A DNA stretch of 64,000 nt from CAYMZZ01 sp047600605 (GTDB lineage: Bacteria > Bacteroidota > Bacteroidia > Chitinophagales > Chitinophagaceae). The DNA lies in contig JASGKK010000003.1 in the NCBI GenBank assembly GCA_047600605.1, positions 1,059,178 through 1,123,177 of the forward strand, read 5' to 3'. Below, one piece after another: positions 1-8,652 of the stretch. How positions within the stretch are numbered: position 1 is the first letter of the stretch; each line of letters begins with the position of its first letter. Below the pieces are notes generated by a model. The model did no database searches. It worked only from the letters and a program-made list of their open reading frames with translations, and was not told where the DNA came from. A program made the translations under genes and the position numbers.

Positions 1-1305
1 ATTGACTGGAGCCTGGTATGGATTTACCTGCTGCTGGCCAGCATTGGCGTCATGGCCATCTTTGGTGCTACCTACAAGGAAGGAGATCCTATTGTACAAA
101 CCTTTCTCAATTTCAGCACCGATTACAGCAAGCAGCTTTATTTCTTTGGGATAGGACTGGTGCTGGGTTTATTTATCCTGCTTACAGACAGTAAGTTTTT
201 TGCGGCTACGGCCAATATCTGGTATGCCGGTGGTGTGTTTATGATGCTGCTGGTATTTCCTTTTCACTCTAATATCAAAGGGACGGAGTCAATCATCAGG
301 CTCGGTGGCTTCAACTTTCAGCCGGCTGAATTTTGTAAAATATGTGTGGCACTCGCACTGGCCAAATACCTGTCGCGTCCCGAAACGGATTTTACCAAAA
401 CCCGTTCGCAACTGATTGCAGCCGGTATCACATTGCTTCCGGCAGCACTGGCCATCATGCAAAAGGAAACAGGTCTTGCACTTGTATTTTTTTCTTTCTT
501 CCTGGTCATGTACCGCGAAGGGCTGCCATCGGGTATCCTGGTCATAGGGTTTGCCGTAGCTGTGCTGGTAGTGGCAACGCTGCTGCTGGAAAAAAATACG
601 CTGGCGCTGATCCTGCTGGGTCTCGGATTGCTCGTGATTCTTATCATGAGGCGACAGATCCGGCGCAATAAGTCTGTATTGTTCAAAATAGTGCTGATCA
701 CAGTAGCCTGTATCGGTATTCAACGTTTTGGTGTGCCATTCATTTTCAAAAATGTGCTGGCCAAACACCAGGTAGAGCGCATCTACAGCACCATTGGCCG
801 CGATGTACCCGAAGAATACATGAAAGGAGAGGCGACTACAGATGATAAAGGCAAAAAGACCAATACAGCGGATTATAATGTAAAACAATCCAAGATCGCT
901 ATCGGTAGCGGTGGCGTACTGGGAAAGGGATTGCTGAAAGGTACACAAACACGTTATGGATTCGTACCTGAGCAGCGCACCGACTTTATCTTCGACACGA
1001 TCGGGGAAGGTTTCGGTTTTATAGGTAGTCTGGTGCTGTTGGGTATCTATCTGCTGTTGCTATTCCGGATCGTTACTATTGCAGAACGGCAGCGTAGTGT
1101 GTTCAGCCGCTGTTATGCTTACGGAGTGGCCGCTGTTTTCTTTTTTCATATAGGGATCAATATCGCCATGACCATCGGACTGGCACCGGTAATCGGTATC
1201 CCCCTGCCATTTATCAGCTATGGCGGTACGTCTTTACTGACCAATACTATTCTGTTGTTTATACTTGTGAGGCTGGATGCAGACAGGCAGATGGTTCTTC
1301 GGTAA
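1..1305 (+). CDS. rodA: Rod-shape-determining protein RodA (SEDS glycosyltransferase), 5' end outside window
   Basis: SEDS-family peptidoglycan glycosyltransferase of the inner membrane, which polymerises lipid II with a class B PBP during cell elongation. The reading frame is open from base 1 (first residues IDWSLVWIYLLL), so the gene starts upstream of the window and the internal ATG at 52 is not the start. Visible family features are about ten hydrophobic segments, the RIGGFNFQPAE-like block near residue 95 of the visible part, the YGFVPEQRTDFIF motif and the C-terminal GIPLPFISYGGTSLL motif. A hydrophilic insert (about residues 255-290, rich in K, D and T) sits before the SKIAIGSGG block in a periplasmic loop. 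RodA rather than FtsW is favoured by the GKGLLKGTQTRYGFVPEQ context. The stop at 1303-1305 is followed within 20 bases by an inverted-repeat block. Confidence 0.93.
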   Translation: MDWSLVWIYLLLASIGVMAIFGATYKEGDPIVQTFLNFSTDYSKQLYFFGIGLVLGLFILLTDSKFFAATANIWYAGGVFMMLLVFPFHSNIKGTESIIRLGGFNFQPAEFCKICVALALAKYLSRPETDFTKTRSQLIAAGITLLPAALAIMQKETGLALVFFSFFLVMYREGLPSGILVIGFAVAVLVVATLLLEKNTLALILLGLGLLVILIMRRQIRRNKSVLFKIVLITVACIGIQRFGVPFIFKNVLAKHQVERIYSTIGRDVPEEYMKGEATTDDKGKKTNTADYNVKQSKIAIGSGGVLGKGLLKGTQTRYGFVPEQRTDFIFDTIGEGFGFIGSLVLLGIYLLLLFRIVTIAERQRSVFSRCYAYGVAAVFFFHIGINIAMTIGLAPVIGIPLPFISYGGTSLLTNTILLFILVRLDADRQMVLR

Positions 1306-1322
1306 GGGATAAAAAGTATAAA

Positions 1323-1441
1323 AGTATAAAGGGTTTAAAAGTTTAAAGGGTATAAGGCGTTAACCCTATCCCTTCTACCATCAACCTTTCACCTTACTTA
1401 CAACTTATTACTTACAACTCACCACTTAAAACTCATTACTT
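1323..1441. repeat. Left arm of about 120-bp inverted repeat flanking the MBL gene
   Basis: AT-rich block made of short words (GGGTTTAAAAGTTTAAAGGG, then CTTACTTACAACTTATTACT). Read on the opposite strand it is nearly identical to 2168-2294: the outer 35 bases differ at about two positions and the inner 57 at about three, with a diverged stretch between. Its inner edge ends at the ATG of the MBL gene (1442). Confidence 0.85.
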
Positions 1442-2185
1442 ATGAAAATCATTCCCCTGTCAGAAGGCTCATTTACGATTGACGGAACAAAATTGTTTAT
1501 CCCCTTCGATACAGAAAAAGATGTGCTGAAGGAGCGGGCTGCCGGCAGCCTGCTGGTTGAAGTGCAACCCTTTGTGGTGATCACAGAGAAAGACACCCTG
1601 CTGCTTGATACAGGCCTGGGTTTTACCATCGACGGGCAAATGCAATTGCATCGCAACCTGCGCGCAGCCGGCGTGGATCCCGGTAGTATTACCAAAGTAT
1701 TAATGTCGCATCTGCATAAGGATCATGCAGGCGGGGTTGGCTATACAGATGAGCATGGTCAGCGGCACCTGGCATTTCCCCAGGCTACTTATTATGTTCA
1801 AACAACCGAACTCGCCTATGCCTGGGAGCGTGGGTTCCCCTCTTATATTCCGGAAGAACTGGAATGTCTGCGCTATTCATCGCAGGTAGTATTGCTGGAT
1901 GGGGATGGCGTTATCGACAACTATATCCGCTACCAGGTCACCGGCGCCCACTCACCGCATCACCAGGTATTCTGGATCACTGAAGGCGATGAAACCATAT
2001 TTTTCGGAGCAGACGATGCACCTCAGTTGCATCAAATGAAGCACCGGTATGCTGCCAAATATGATTATGATGGGAAAAAAGCGATGGAACTACGTCAGCA
2101 ATGGTGGGAAGAAGGGAAGGAAAAAAACTGGACGTTTTTGTTTTATCACGATATTAAAACGCCTTTTGTAAGTAATAAGTTTTAA
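1442..2185 (+). CDS. MBL-fold metallo-hydrolase
   Basis: Metallo-beta-lactamase-fold hydrolase of 247 aa with no signal peptide, so probably cytoplasmic; substrate unknown. The metal-binding motif is H90-L-H92-K-D94-H95, preceded by the strand-plus-DTG segment LLLDTGLGF (about 53-61). A later His in TGAHSPHHQV and an Asp in FFGADDAP are plausible further ligands. The ATG at 1442 directly follows the left inverted-repeat arm. The last codons (VSNKF) and the stop lie inside the right arm, so the coding region fills the space between the arms. There is no recognisable -7 box immediately upstream and no transposase nearby. The family includes lactonases, glyoxalase II-like and phosphodiesterase-like enzymes, and the sequence alone does not separate them. 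Confidence 0.85.
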   Translation: MKIIPLSEGSFTIDGTKLFIPFDTEKDVLKERAAGSLLVEVQPFVVITEKDTLLLDTGLGFTIDGQMQLHRNLRAAGVDPGSITKVLMSHLHKDHAGGVGYTDEHGQRHLAFPQATYYVQTTELAYAWERGFPSYIPEELECLRYSSQVVLLDGDGVIDNYIRYQVTGAHSPHHQVFWITEGDETIFFGADDAPQLHQMKHRYAAKYDYDGKKAMELRQQWWEEGKEKNWTFLFYHDIKTPFVSNKF

Positions 2186-2294
2186 GTGGTAAGTTGTAAG
2201 TAATAAGTTGTAAGTAAGGTGAAAGGTAGAAGGGTAAAGGGCTGAAGGTAAAACCTCTCTTTATACCCTTTAAACTTTTAAACCCTTTATAGTT
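2168..2294. repeat. Right arm of about 120-bp inverted repeat flanking the MBL gene
   Basis: Reverse-complement counterpart of 1323-1441. It begins inside the last six codons of the MBL gene (GTAAGTAATAAGTTTTAAG includes its stop codon) and ends in the TTTAAACTTTTAAACCCTTT word. Confidence 0.85.
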
Positions 2295-2403
2295 TTTACC
2301 ACCCGGTCAAAAAAGGCCTGCCCTAAAAAGAGCCGGCCGTTGCTAACCTATGAAAAACACCAAGTTCAAAGATATATATAGTAAAATACCTTTACCTAAT
2401 AAG

Positions 2404-2820
2404 TTACCCACCTCTTCTTAACGGGCGTGGATTATTGGCCGGCCGGTTTTGCCGTAGCAGGCGGAGTTCCTGAATAAAGCGGTCTTGCTGGTTAAAGACC
2501 TGATTGCCACGTTTTTCACCTAATATCTCCTGAAACTGACCACGATAGCGAAGACGCAGGTCAATTACTTTTTTCTCGCGGTCGAGCCGTTTTTCAGGAC
2601 CTTTATTGTCCTGCAATGCCTTTCGCCATTCTTTGAAATATTCCAGAAAAACAGGGGTGAATTTTTTGGCTTCGGCGTCGGAGAGATTGAGCCGCTGCTG
2701 AATATATTCATTCATCTTATCGCGGATCTTCTCATTGCCGCCATCTTCATCATCGTCCTGGGCCCACAGGCTTACAGCGCTGATGAGAAACATACTGGTT
2801 ATGAGTAAAATCTTTTTCAT
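2404..2820 (-). CDS. Secreted Spy/CpxP-like (LTXXQ-type) small protein of the sigma-factor operon
   Basis: 138-aa exported protein with a clear signal peptide (MKKILLITSMFLISAVSLWA, cleavage before QDDDE). The mature part is highly charged and predicted helical. The segment RLNLSDAEAKKFTPVFLEY (about 43-61) resembles the helix of Spy/CpxP/heavy-metal-sensor-like periplasmic proteins, and the C-terminus is Arg/Pro-rich. It is the third gene of a minus-strand operon behind an ECF sigma factor and a membrane protein with repeated PxxYF motifs; the gap to the middle gene is 3 bases. A role in envelope sensing or chaperoning is inferred from context only. Confidence 0.7.
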   Translation of the reverse strand: MKKILLITSMFLISAVSLWAQDDDEDGGNEKIRDKMNEYIQQRLNLSDAEAKKFTPVFLEYFKEWRKALQDNKGPEKRLDREKKVIDLRLRYRGQFQEILGEKRGNQVFNQQDRFIQELRLLRQNRPANNPRPLRRGG

Positions 2821-2823
2821 GGC

Positions 2824-3576
2824 TTAATTAAGGAAAAGGTCATCGTCTGAATCAGGTTCTTCACCTGCAGTATCATCCAAAAATTGTTCAATGTCTTTTT
2901 CTGACACATCCTGCATCAGTTTCTTTATCTCTGCCGAAGGTTCCACCTGAGCTACCACCTGGCTATTGTTGGTGAGCTCCACAAATTCATTGATGGTTTC
3001 TGTCCCCACTTTTTTCATATTTTTCTCTACCCAGGCATACGATTTTTTGTTGGGATCAATGGATGTATTGCCACCGCTGAAGAGCAGGGCCGTAGTAGCA
3101 ACAAGGCCAATGATAACAGCTGCTGCGGCATACCGGAACCAGCTCTTGCGGAGCAATGAAATCGATTTTACAGGTGCTTCCATCGCCGCTTTCTTTTGCT
3201 CCAGCGTATCGAAATAATCAGCCGGGGCTGATAGCGGGTTTTGCTTTTGCAATCCAGCCAGCAGGGGTGAAAGCTGACCGATCTCATCGCGGGCAGTCAG
3301 TTCATCATCCATCCACACAAAAGAAGGGTCGAGCTCTTCAAAATAACCGGTAGGTACCAGGTAAGGGCTGCGGCGGTCAAGCTGTGCCAGCAGGGGCGAA
3401 AGCTGGCCGATTTCTTCATCTACAGTATTGCTATCCAGCGCTTTAACCCTACGCAACACAACCTCTGCCAAGCCGTCAAAATAACCGGCAGGCACCTGCC
3501 CGGCGGATGTGATACCCGGCCGGAGGGAGCTGTTCAGCTCAAGAAGTTCTGCTACTATGGTTTGCTTTTGTTCCAT
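2824..3576 (-). CDS. Putative anti-sigma factor, single-pass membrane protein with PxxYFxxL repeats
   Basis: 250-aa protein following an ECF sigma factor gene, the usual position of a membrane anti-sigma factor. It lacks an obvious zinc-type ASD motif. The cytoplasmic half carries three copies of a PxxYFxxL motif (residues 29-36, 75-82 and 118-125), plus two copies of EIGQLSPLLA (55-64, 98-107), so the N-terminus appears built from about 45-residue repeats. One membrane helix lies at about 147-167 (WFRYAAAAVIIGLVATTALL). The extracytoplasmic tail ends in an acidic stretch (DTAGEEPDSDDDLFLN). That this protein restrains the upstream sigma factor is inference. Confidence 0.65.
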   Translation of the reverse strand: MEQKQTIVAELLELNSSLRPGITSAGQVPAGYFDGLAEVVLRRVKALDSNTVDEEIGQLSPLLAQLDRRSPYLVPTGYFEELDPSFVWMDDELTARDEIGQLSPLLAGLQKQNPLSAPADYFDTLEQKKAAMEAPVKSISLLRKSWFRYAAAAVIIGLVATTALLFSGGNTSIDPNKKSYAWVEKNMKKVGTETINEFVELTNNSQVVAQVEPSAEIKKLMQDVSEKDIEQFLDDTAGEEPDSDDDLFLN

Positions 3577-3613
3577 TTCAGTTATGAGTGAGACGGCTGA
3601 TAGCCTTTCAGGT

Positions 3614-4168
3614 TTAATGATTTTTGATATACTCTTCTATTTTTTTCACCGCATGATGATAGCTGGCTTTCAATGCCCCTTCACTGGTTTCCAGTACCCG
3701 GCTCATTTCTTCGTAAGGCATTTCATCATAATACCGGAGACTGAAAACAATACGCTGTTTTTCAGGTAGTTGCTGGATAGCCAGTTGTAGTTTCCATTCC
3801 AGTTTATTGGCATCAAAATGCTGGTCGGCGCGTACCTTATTGCTTAGCCCGGCCTCTACATCATCAAGCGGTACGACTGCTTTACGTTTCTGCTGTTCCA
3901 GAAAGGTAAGGCATTCATTGGTGGCAATCCGGTAAAGCCAGGTATAGAGCTGGCTGTCTTCACGGAAGTTTTCGAGGCCTTTCCATACCCGTATAAATAC
4001 ATTTTGCAATACATCATTGGCATCGTCATGATCGACCACCATCCGGCGGATATGCCAGTAGAGCTTTTCCTGGTATTTACGGATCAGCGCAGTATAGGCC
4101 CGCTCCCTCGTAACAGGGTCGCGGAACTGGAGCAATAATTCTGTATCACTGGTGCTGGCTAGCGACAT
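3614..4168 (-). CDS. ECF-type RNA polymerase sigma factor
   Basis: 184-aa sigma-70 family (ECF) protein. Region 2 contains the helix DDANDVLQNVFIRVWKGLENF and then TWLYRIATNECLTFLEQQKR. Region 4 is LQLAIQQLPEKQRIVFSLRY followed by the helix-turn-helix YEEMSRVLETSEGALKASYHH. No extra C-terminal domain. It heads a three-gene operon with a putative anti-sigma factor and a secreted Spy-like protein. The 37-bp gap after it contains no obvious terminator. Its regulon cannot be deduced from the window. Confidence 0.92.
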   Translation of the reverse strand: MSLASTSDTELLLQFRDPVTRERAYTALIRKYQEKLYWHIRRMVVDHDDANDVLQNVFIRVWKGLENFREDSQLYTWLYRIATNECLTFLEQQKRKAVVPLDDVEAGLSNKVRADQHFDANKLEWKLQLAIQQLPEKQRIVFSLRYYDEMPYEEMSRVLETSEGALKASYHHAVKKIEEYIKNH

Positions 4169-4236
4169 GAGATTGATTTTGCATCCCTTTTGGCCATTTT
4201 ACAGCTGCAGGCTCTGACAGGATTTATATAAAAATA

Positions 4237-4272
4237 AAAAAGCAGGCTCAATTAGAAAAGAACCTGCTTTTT
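4237..4272 (-). terminator. Intrinsic terminator after the transketolase subunit gene
   Basis: AAAAAGCAGG (4237-4246) pairs with CCTGCTTTTT (4263-4272) across a 16-base loop. The symmetric A/T tails make it usable on both strands; it lies 15 bases past the stop of the minus-strand transketolase gene. Confidence 0.75.
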
Positions 4273-4287
4273 AAAATAGAAATAAGC

Positions 4288-5253
4288 TTATTGAGCCGTT
4301 TTACGTTGCAGCGCTTTTTCAGCTGCTGCTACAATGTCCGGCACATCGAGCCCATATTTTTTCAGCAGGTCTTTGGGTATACCGCTTTCCCCGAATGTAT
4401 CCTTTGTACCTACATATTCAATAGGTATGGGGAAATGACGGGTAGCACACTGGCTGATCGCATCACCCAGGCCGCCAATGATATTATGTTCTTCGGCGGT
4501 TACTGCACATTTCGTTTTGCGGATAGAAGCCAGTACAGCTTCTTCATCGAGCGGTTTGATGGTGTGAATATTGATCACTTCTGCACTGATACCTTTTTCT
4601 TCCAGCGCAATACCAGCCTGTATCGCATTCCATACCATATGGCCGCAGGCAAAAATGCTCACATCGGTGCCGGTAGAAAACTGCTGGGCTTTACCAATGA
4701 CAAAATCTTCTTCTTTGGTAAAAATGGGCCATACCGGGCGTCCGAAACGCAGGTATACCGGTCCTTCAAACTCGGCAATAGCCTGCGTAGCGGCCTTGGT
4801 CTGTGCATAGTCACAGGGCACGATCACCGTCATACCGGGCAGCATCTTCATCATGCCGATATCTTCCAGTATCTGGTGAGTAGCACCATCTTCGCCCAGG
4901 GTGAGGCCGGCATGTGAAGCACATATTTTTACATTTTTGCCACTGTAAGCCACCGACTGGCGGATCTGGTCATATACGCGGCCGGTAGAGAAATTGGCAA
5001 AGGTGGTGGTATAAGGAATCTTTCCGCCAATGGTCATACCTGCAGCAATGCCGATCATGTTGGCTTCGGCAATACCACATTGTACAAACCGCTCGGGAAA
5101 TTCTTTCATGAATTGCTGCAACTTGAGCGAGCCGGCCAGGTCGGCCGTAAGCGCTACGATATTGGGATTTTTGCGGGCGGCTTCAACAATACCGTCGCCA
5201 AAACCACTCCGTGTATCCTTATTGCCAGTAGGCTGGATATCTTTCAAAGACAT
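4288..5253 (-). CDS. Transketolase, C-terminal (pyrimidine-binding plus C-terminal domain) subunit
   Basis: 321-aa split transketolase subunit (pentose phosphate pathway, thiamine diphosphate-dependent). The Pyr domain runs from SGFGDGIVEAARKNPNIVAL; the ThDP-activating Glu lies in VQCGIAEANMIGIAAGM, and CASHAGLTLGEDGATHQ is typical. The C-terminal domain is about residues 190-315. The N-terminal PP-domain subunit, normally adjacent upstream, is not here: the next gene upstream on this strand is galE. The partner must therefore be elsewhere, if this enzyme is active. A TACATTTG box lies about 30 bases upstream, and a terminator follows directly. Confidence 0.9.
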   Translation of the reverse strand: MSLKDIQPTGNKDTRSGFGDGIVEAARKNPNIVALTADLAGSLKLQQFMKEFPERFVQCGIAEANMIGIAAGMTIGGKIPYTTTFANFSTGRVYDQIRQSVAYSGKNVKICASHAGLTLGEDGATHQILEDIGMMKMLPGMTVIVPCDYAQTKAATQAIAEFEGPVYLRFGRPVWPIFTKEEDFVIGKAQQFSTGTDVSIFACGHMVWNAIQAGIALEEKGISAEVINIHTIKPLDEEAVLASIRKTKCAVTAEEHNIIGGLGDAISQCATRHFPIPIEYVGTKDTFGESGIPKDLLKKYGLDVPDIVAAAEKALQRKTAQ

Positions 5254-5283
5254 AGGCAGAAATTAGTAGTACGTTTAGAAGAG

Positions 5284-5291
5284 CAAATGTA
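5284..5291 (-). promoter_or_regulatory. Bacteroidota -7 promoter box for the transketolase gene
   Basis: Minus-strand TACATTTG matches TAnnTTTG. It lies 31-38 bases upstream of the ATG. No convincing TTG is visible at -33. Confidence 0.45.
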
Positions 5292-5325
5292 ACATAAACT
5301 GGCTTGTGAGACACATGCCGGCAGA

Positions 5326-6381
5326 TTAATTCAATTCACGCGGCTGTCCGCCAAAAATGGTCGCATCGGCTTTGAGGCGTTGCTCCCATTCCCACGCAGT
5401 ACGCATCATATCGTCCAGCCCGTATTGCGGAGTCCAGCCGAGTCGTGTGCGGGCCAGGTCATTATTGGCATAAATAGCCACTACATCACCCGGACGGCGG
5501 GCACCAATTTCATAGTTGAGTTTGACGCCGCTTATCTTTTCAAAAGAATGAATGGCTTCCAGCACAGTCACTCCATTGCCGGTTCCCAGGTTGAATACTT
5601 CGCACAGGGCTTCATTTTTCTTTTCCTGCAGGTAACGGATGGCGAGCGTATGTGCATGGGCAATATCGCTCACATGAATATAATCACGAATACAGGAACC
5701 ATCGCGGGTGGGATAATCATTGCCATACACCATCATGCGGGGCAGTTTGCCAATAGCGGTCTGTGTAATGGCGGGTACCAGGTTTTGCGGTTTGCCGATG
5801 GGCATTTCGCCAATCAGGATCGACGCATGTGCGCCTACCGGATTGAAGTAACGCAGCAGTATGGACTGAGTGCCGGCACTTTTGGCAAATTCATTGATGA
5901 TCTGTTCGCCCATCTGTTTGGTATAACCATAGGGAGATGCAGCAGGTTTAGGCATTGTTTTTTCTGTCACCATCATCTCATCGGGATTGCCATATACCGT
6001 GCAGGATGAAGAAAATACAAAGTAGGGGATATCAAATTCCTGCACACATTTCAGCAGGTTGATCAGCGAAGTGATATTGTTTTCAAAATACATCAATGGC
6101 TTCTCCACAGACTCACCTACAGCTTTGAATGCCGCAAAATGGATAATACCTTCAATGCCTTCATTTTCCTGGAAAATAGCATAGGTGTCATCAAAATTGC
6201 AGAGATCAACCCGGTAGTTTTTTACTTTTTTACCAGTGATGCGTTCTACTCCGTCAAGAATGCCGGGATTTGAACGGCTGTTGTTATCAACCGAAATCAC
6301 ATCATAGCCATTCTGAATAAGATCAACGATGGTATGAGCGCCAATGTAACCGCAACCGCCTGTAACGAGGATTTTAGCCAT
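5326..6381 (-). CDS. galE: UDP-glucose 4-epimerase
   Basis: Extended short-chain dehydrogenase that interconverts UDP-glucose and UDP-galactose using NAD, supplying galactose for envelope glycans. From the chosen start (MAKILVTGG, ATG at 6381; an upstream in-frame ATG at 6399 would add six unlikely residues) the protein has 351 aa. The Rossmann motif is GGCGYIG (8-14). The catalytic YxxxK is Y151-K155 in ASPYGYTK, with the Ser-rich SSSCTVYG at 124-131. GalE-typical features are SILLRYFNPVGAH, RDGSCIRDYIHVSDIA and the C-terminal RRPGDVVAIYANNDLA. It appears monocistronic. Confidence 0.95.
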   Translation of the reverse strand: MAKILVTGGCGYIGAHTIVDLIQNGYDVISVDNNSRSNPGILDGVERITGKKVKNYRVDLCNFDDTYAIFQENEGIEGIIHFAAFKAVGESVEKPLMYFENNITSLINLLKCVQEFDIPYFVFSSSCTVYGNPDEMMVTEKTMPKPAASPYGYTKQMGEQIINEFAKSAGTQSILLRYFNPVGAHASILIGEMPIGKPQNLVPAITQTAIGKLPRMMVYGNDYPTRDGSCIRDYIHVSDIAHAHTLAIRYLQEKKNEALCEVFNLGTGNGVTVLEAIHSFEKISGVKLNYEIGARRPGDVVAIYANNDLARTRLGWTPQYGLDDMMRTAWEWEQRLKADATIFGGQPRELN

Positions 6382-6434
6382 AAAAAAAATTCCCGGCAAA
6401 AGTCAGGAATTTTTCTCAATGCGTATGTATTAAA

Positions 6435-7634
6435 TCAGTAAAACAAGTGTACTAAATAGTAAACTGCGGCTGCCAGCAGGCCACTCACCGGAATGGTAAG
6501 AACCCAGGCCCAGATAAGGTTTACCGTCACACCCCAACGAACGGCCGAAAGTCTTTTGGTCGCACCCACACCCATAATTGAACCGGTAATGGTATGTGTG
6601 GTGCTGACAGGTATTTTCAGCGATTCGGTGATAAAAAGGGTGAGGGCACCGGCTGTCTCGGCAGCCACGCCTTCAAAAGGAGTTACCTTGGTAATACGGG
6701 TGCCCATTGTCTTTACAATCTTCCAGCCACCACTCATGGTACCCACGGCAATGGCTGTATAACAGGCCAGCGGTACCCATACAGGCATATCATGAAAATC
6801 GGTGATCTGACCACCTGCAATCAGGGCAGCAGTGATAATACCCATTACTTTTTGCGCATCATTGCCGCCATGGCCAATGCTGAAGATGGCAGAAGATACC
6901 AGCTGCAGGCGTTTAAACCACTGGTTGGCCTTATGGGCATTCAGGGTATTGAGGTAAAGGGAGAATACGGCCATAATCACCACAATGGCACTCAGTAAAA
7001 TCCATTTAAAGTTTTGCGAATGAAAGATCACTTTCAAAGCATATGAGTCGTAATGCGATTTGAGTTTTTCCGGATCAGTCTGTAAGCTGAAAGCCAGGAA
7101 TACGGCGATACCTGCAATAACAGCCAGTGAGAAAATACGGGGAGCCCATCCTTTCCGGAATGAGTTGATAAACCAGATGGATATCAGGAAGGCCATGATC
7201 ATACCGATCAGGGGTGCCAGGAAGATAAAGGCGGCAATCTGGATAACCGGACCGGAATTGATAGAGCTGAATGTACCGGCATGTGCAATGGCCGCACCGG
7301 CAAAACCGCCAATCAATGTATGTGAAGAAGAGGAAGGGATACCGCGCCACCAGGTAAACAGGTTCCAGCTAATGGCGGCGATAAGACCGGAAAAGATCAC
7401 TTCCAGTGTGATGAAATCATTTTTTACCGTTTTGGCAATCGTATTGGCCACGCCATGGTCCTTAAAAATAAAGAAGGCTACAAAGTTGAACAATGCAGCC
7501 CATACCACCGCCTGAAAAGGCGTGAGCACCTTGGTAGAAACTACCGTGGCAATAGAGTTGGCGGCATCATGAAACCCATTGATATAGTCAAAGATCAGGG
7601 CCAGTGCAATGATAACTATAAGGAAAGTGGTCAT
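6435..7634 (-). CDS. pitA: PiT-family inorganic phosphate transporter
   Basis: 399-aa integral membrane transporter, about 10-11 hydrophobic helices, for low-affinity cation-coupled phosphate (or metal-phosphate) uptake. The family repeats are visible: FDYINGFHDAANSIATVVST near residues 16-35, and the C-terminal copy built on PVSTTHTITGSIMGVGATKR with SIGHGGNDAQKVMGII in the middle. Upstream on the same strand, about 90 bases away, is a DUF47/PhoU-like gene, the normal partner of PiT transporters. The symbol is by family; substrate preference (phosphate or metal-phosphate) is not visible. Confidence 0.92.
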   Translation of the reverse strand: MTTFLIVIIALALIFDYINGFHDAANSIATVVSTKVLTPFQAVVWAALFNFVAFFIFKDHGVANTIAKTVKNDFITLEVIFSGLIAAISWNLFTWWRGIPSSSSHTLIGGFAGAAIAHAGTFSSINSGPVIQIAAFIFLAPLIGMIMAFLISIWFINSFRKGWAPRIFSLAVIAGIAVFLAFSLQTDPEKLKSHYDSYALKVIFHSQNFKWILLSAIVVIMAVFSLYLNTLNAHKANQWFKRLQLVSSAIFSIGHGGNDAQKVMGIITAALIAGGQITDFHDMPVWVPLACYTAIAVGTMSGGWKIVKTMGTRITKVTPFEGVAAETAGALTLFITESLKIPVSTTHTITGSIMGVGATKRLSAVRWGVTVNLIWAWVLTIPVSGLLAAAVYYLVHLFY

Positions 7635-7725
7635 ACGTGCTGTTTGGTAATAAGTTGATCTGAAGACCTGAACAGGAGTGCAGATATGTGCATCTCAGTG
7701 TGCGGGTTTTACAATCACCGTCAGA

Positions 7726-8376
7726 TCAGGCATATTTAATAATGATCGACTCAATCACATTGCTGGCATCTTCACATTTATCGGTCACAATTTCCATTAC
7801 CTGGTAGATCTCGCGTTTTTTGATCACTTCTTTGGCATCGGGCTCGGTAGCAAAAAGGCGCTCGATACTCATATCAAATACATCGTCGGCCTGGTTTTCG
7901 ATACTGTTGATCTTAACCAGCGCCTCCGTGATGTTGCGCATATTCTTCATGTCGCGCAATTCTCTTACCGCAATCCGGATCTGCTGGGCGCCCTGCTCTA
8001 TCAGGTCGGCCATTTTCTGCATTCCCATATCATTGGGATTAACACGGTAAAAGTTGATCTTTTTGGCTGATGCATATATATAATCAGCAATATCGTCGAG
8101 CGAAGTGGCCAGGTAGTGAATGTCTTCGCGGTCGAAAGGAGTGATAAAGTTGCGACCCAGTTCGGTAAAGATGCTGTGGGTCAGCTCATCATTGGCATGC
8201 TCCAGGTCCTCAATCTGCTTGATCAGGCTGGAACGTTTATCAAAATCGGTTTCCGCTACCACTTCTTTCATTACACCACCCATGGTAGCACAGTTGTCGG
8301 CCACCTGTTCAAATAATTCAAAGAATACCCGGTTCTTGGGCATGAAAATTTTGAGGAAAGAATTGAGTCCAGCCAT
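7726..8376 (-). CDS. DUF47 / PhoU-like phosphate transport regulator
   Basis: 216-aa all-helical cytoplasmic protein of the DUF47 (TIGR00153, PhoU-like) family. Acidic helices such as SLIKQIEDLEHANDELTHSI and TSLDDIADYIYASAKKINFY are typical of the metal-binding PhoU fold. It is the first gene of a probable two-gene operon with the PiT transporter, a conserved pairing in which it is thought to regulate transport. The ATG at 8376 has no strong Shine-Dalgarno, common in this phylum. Confidence 0.88.
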   Translation of the reverse strand: MAGLNSFLKIFMPKNRVFFELFEQVADNCATMGGVMKEVVAETDFDKRSSLIKQIEDLEHANDELTHSIFTELGRNFITPFDREDIHYLATSLDDIADYIYASAKKINFYRVNPNDMGMQKMADLIEQGAQQIRIAVRELRDMKNMRNITEALVKINSIENQADDVFDMSIERLFATEPDAKEVIKKREIYQVMEIVTDKCEDASNVIESIIIKYA

Positions 8377-8652
8377 ATCGGTTTTTTAACTGGTTGCGAA
8401 ATTACCGGCTTCGCCGCGCTGCTGCCAGCTGCCGGGGTGAATTAATAATTCCTTAATATAAGAATTTCATTAAATATAATCGCAATTGGTTGATAATGAA
8501 ATATATTTTTACTGATACCCCTGTTATATGCTCTGTGGGCACCCTGGCTGCCAATGCCCTTAATATTCCCTTAACATTGGCATTACAATTCCATAATCAG
8601 CCAGTAACATGCCGGTAATATCAGCAGCCGTCCTTTGCCGGAAATTTCTGCT

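Noticed and set aside
289..948. Long minus-strand ORF opposite rodA (219 aa)
   Set aside because: Antisense shadow of a conserved gene; composition rich in Cys, His and Gln with no domain or signal.
1323..2294. Classical insertion sequence with terminal inverted repeats
   Set aside because: The enclosed gene is a metallo-hydrolase, not a transposase, and no target duplication is visible; kept as an unexplained cassette instead.
4291..4917. Long plus-strand ORF opposite the transketolase gene (208 aa)
   Set aside because: Antisense shadow; no recognisable domain, no promoter or ribosome site.
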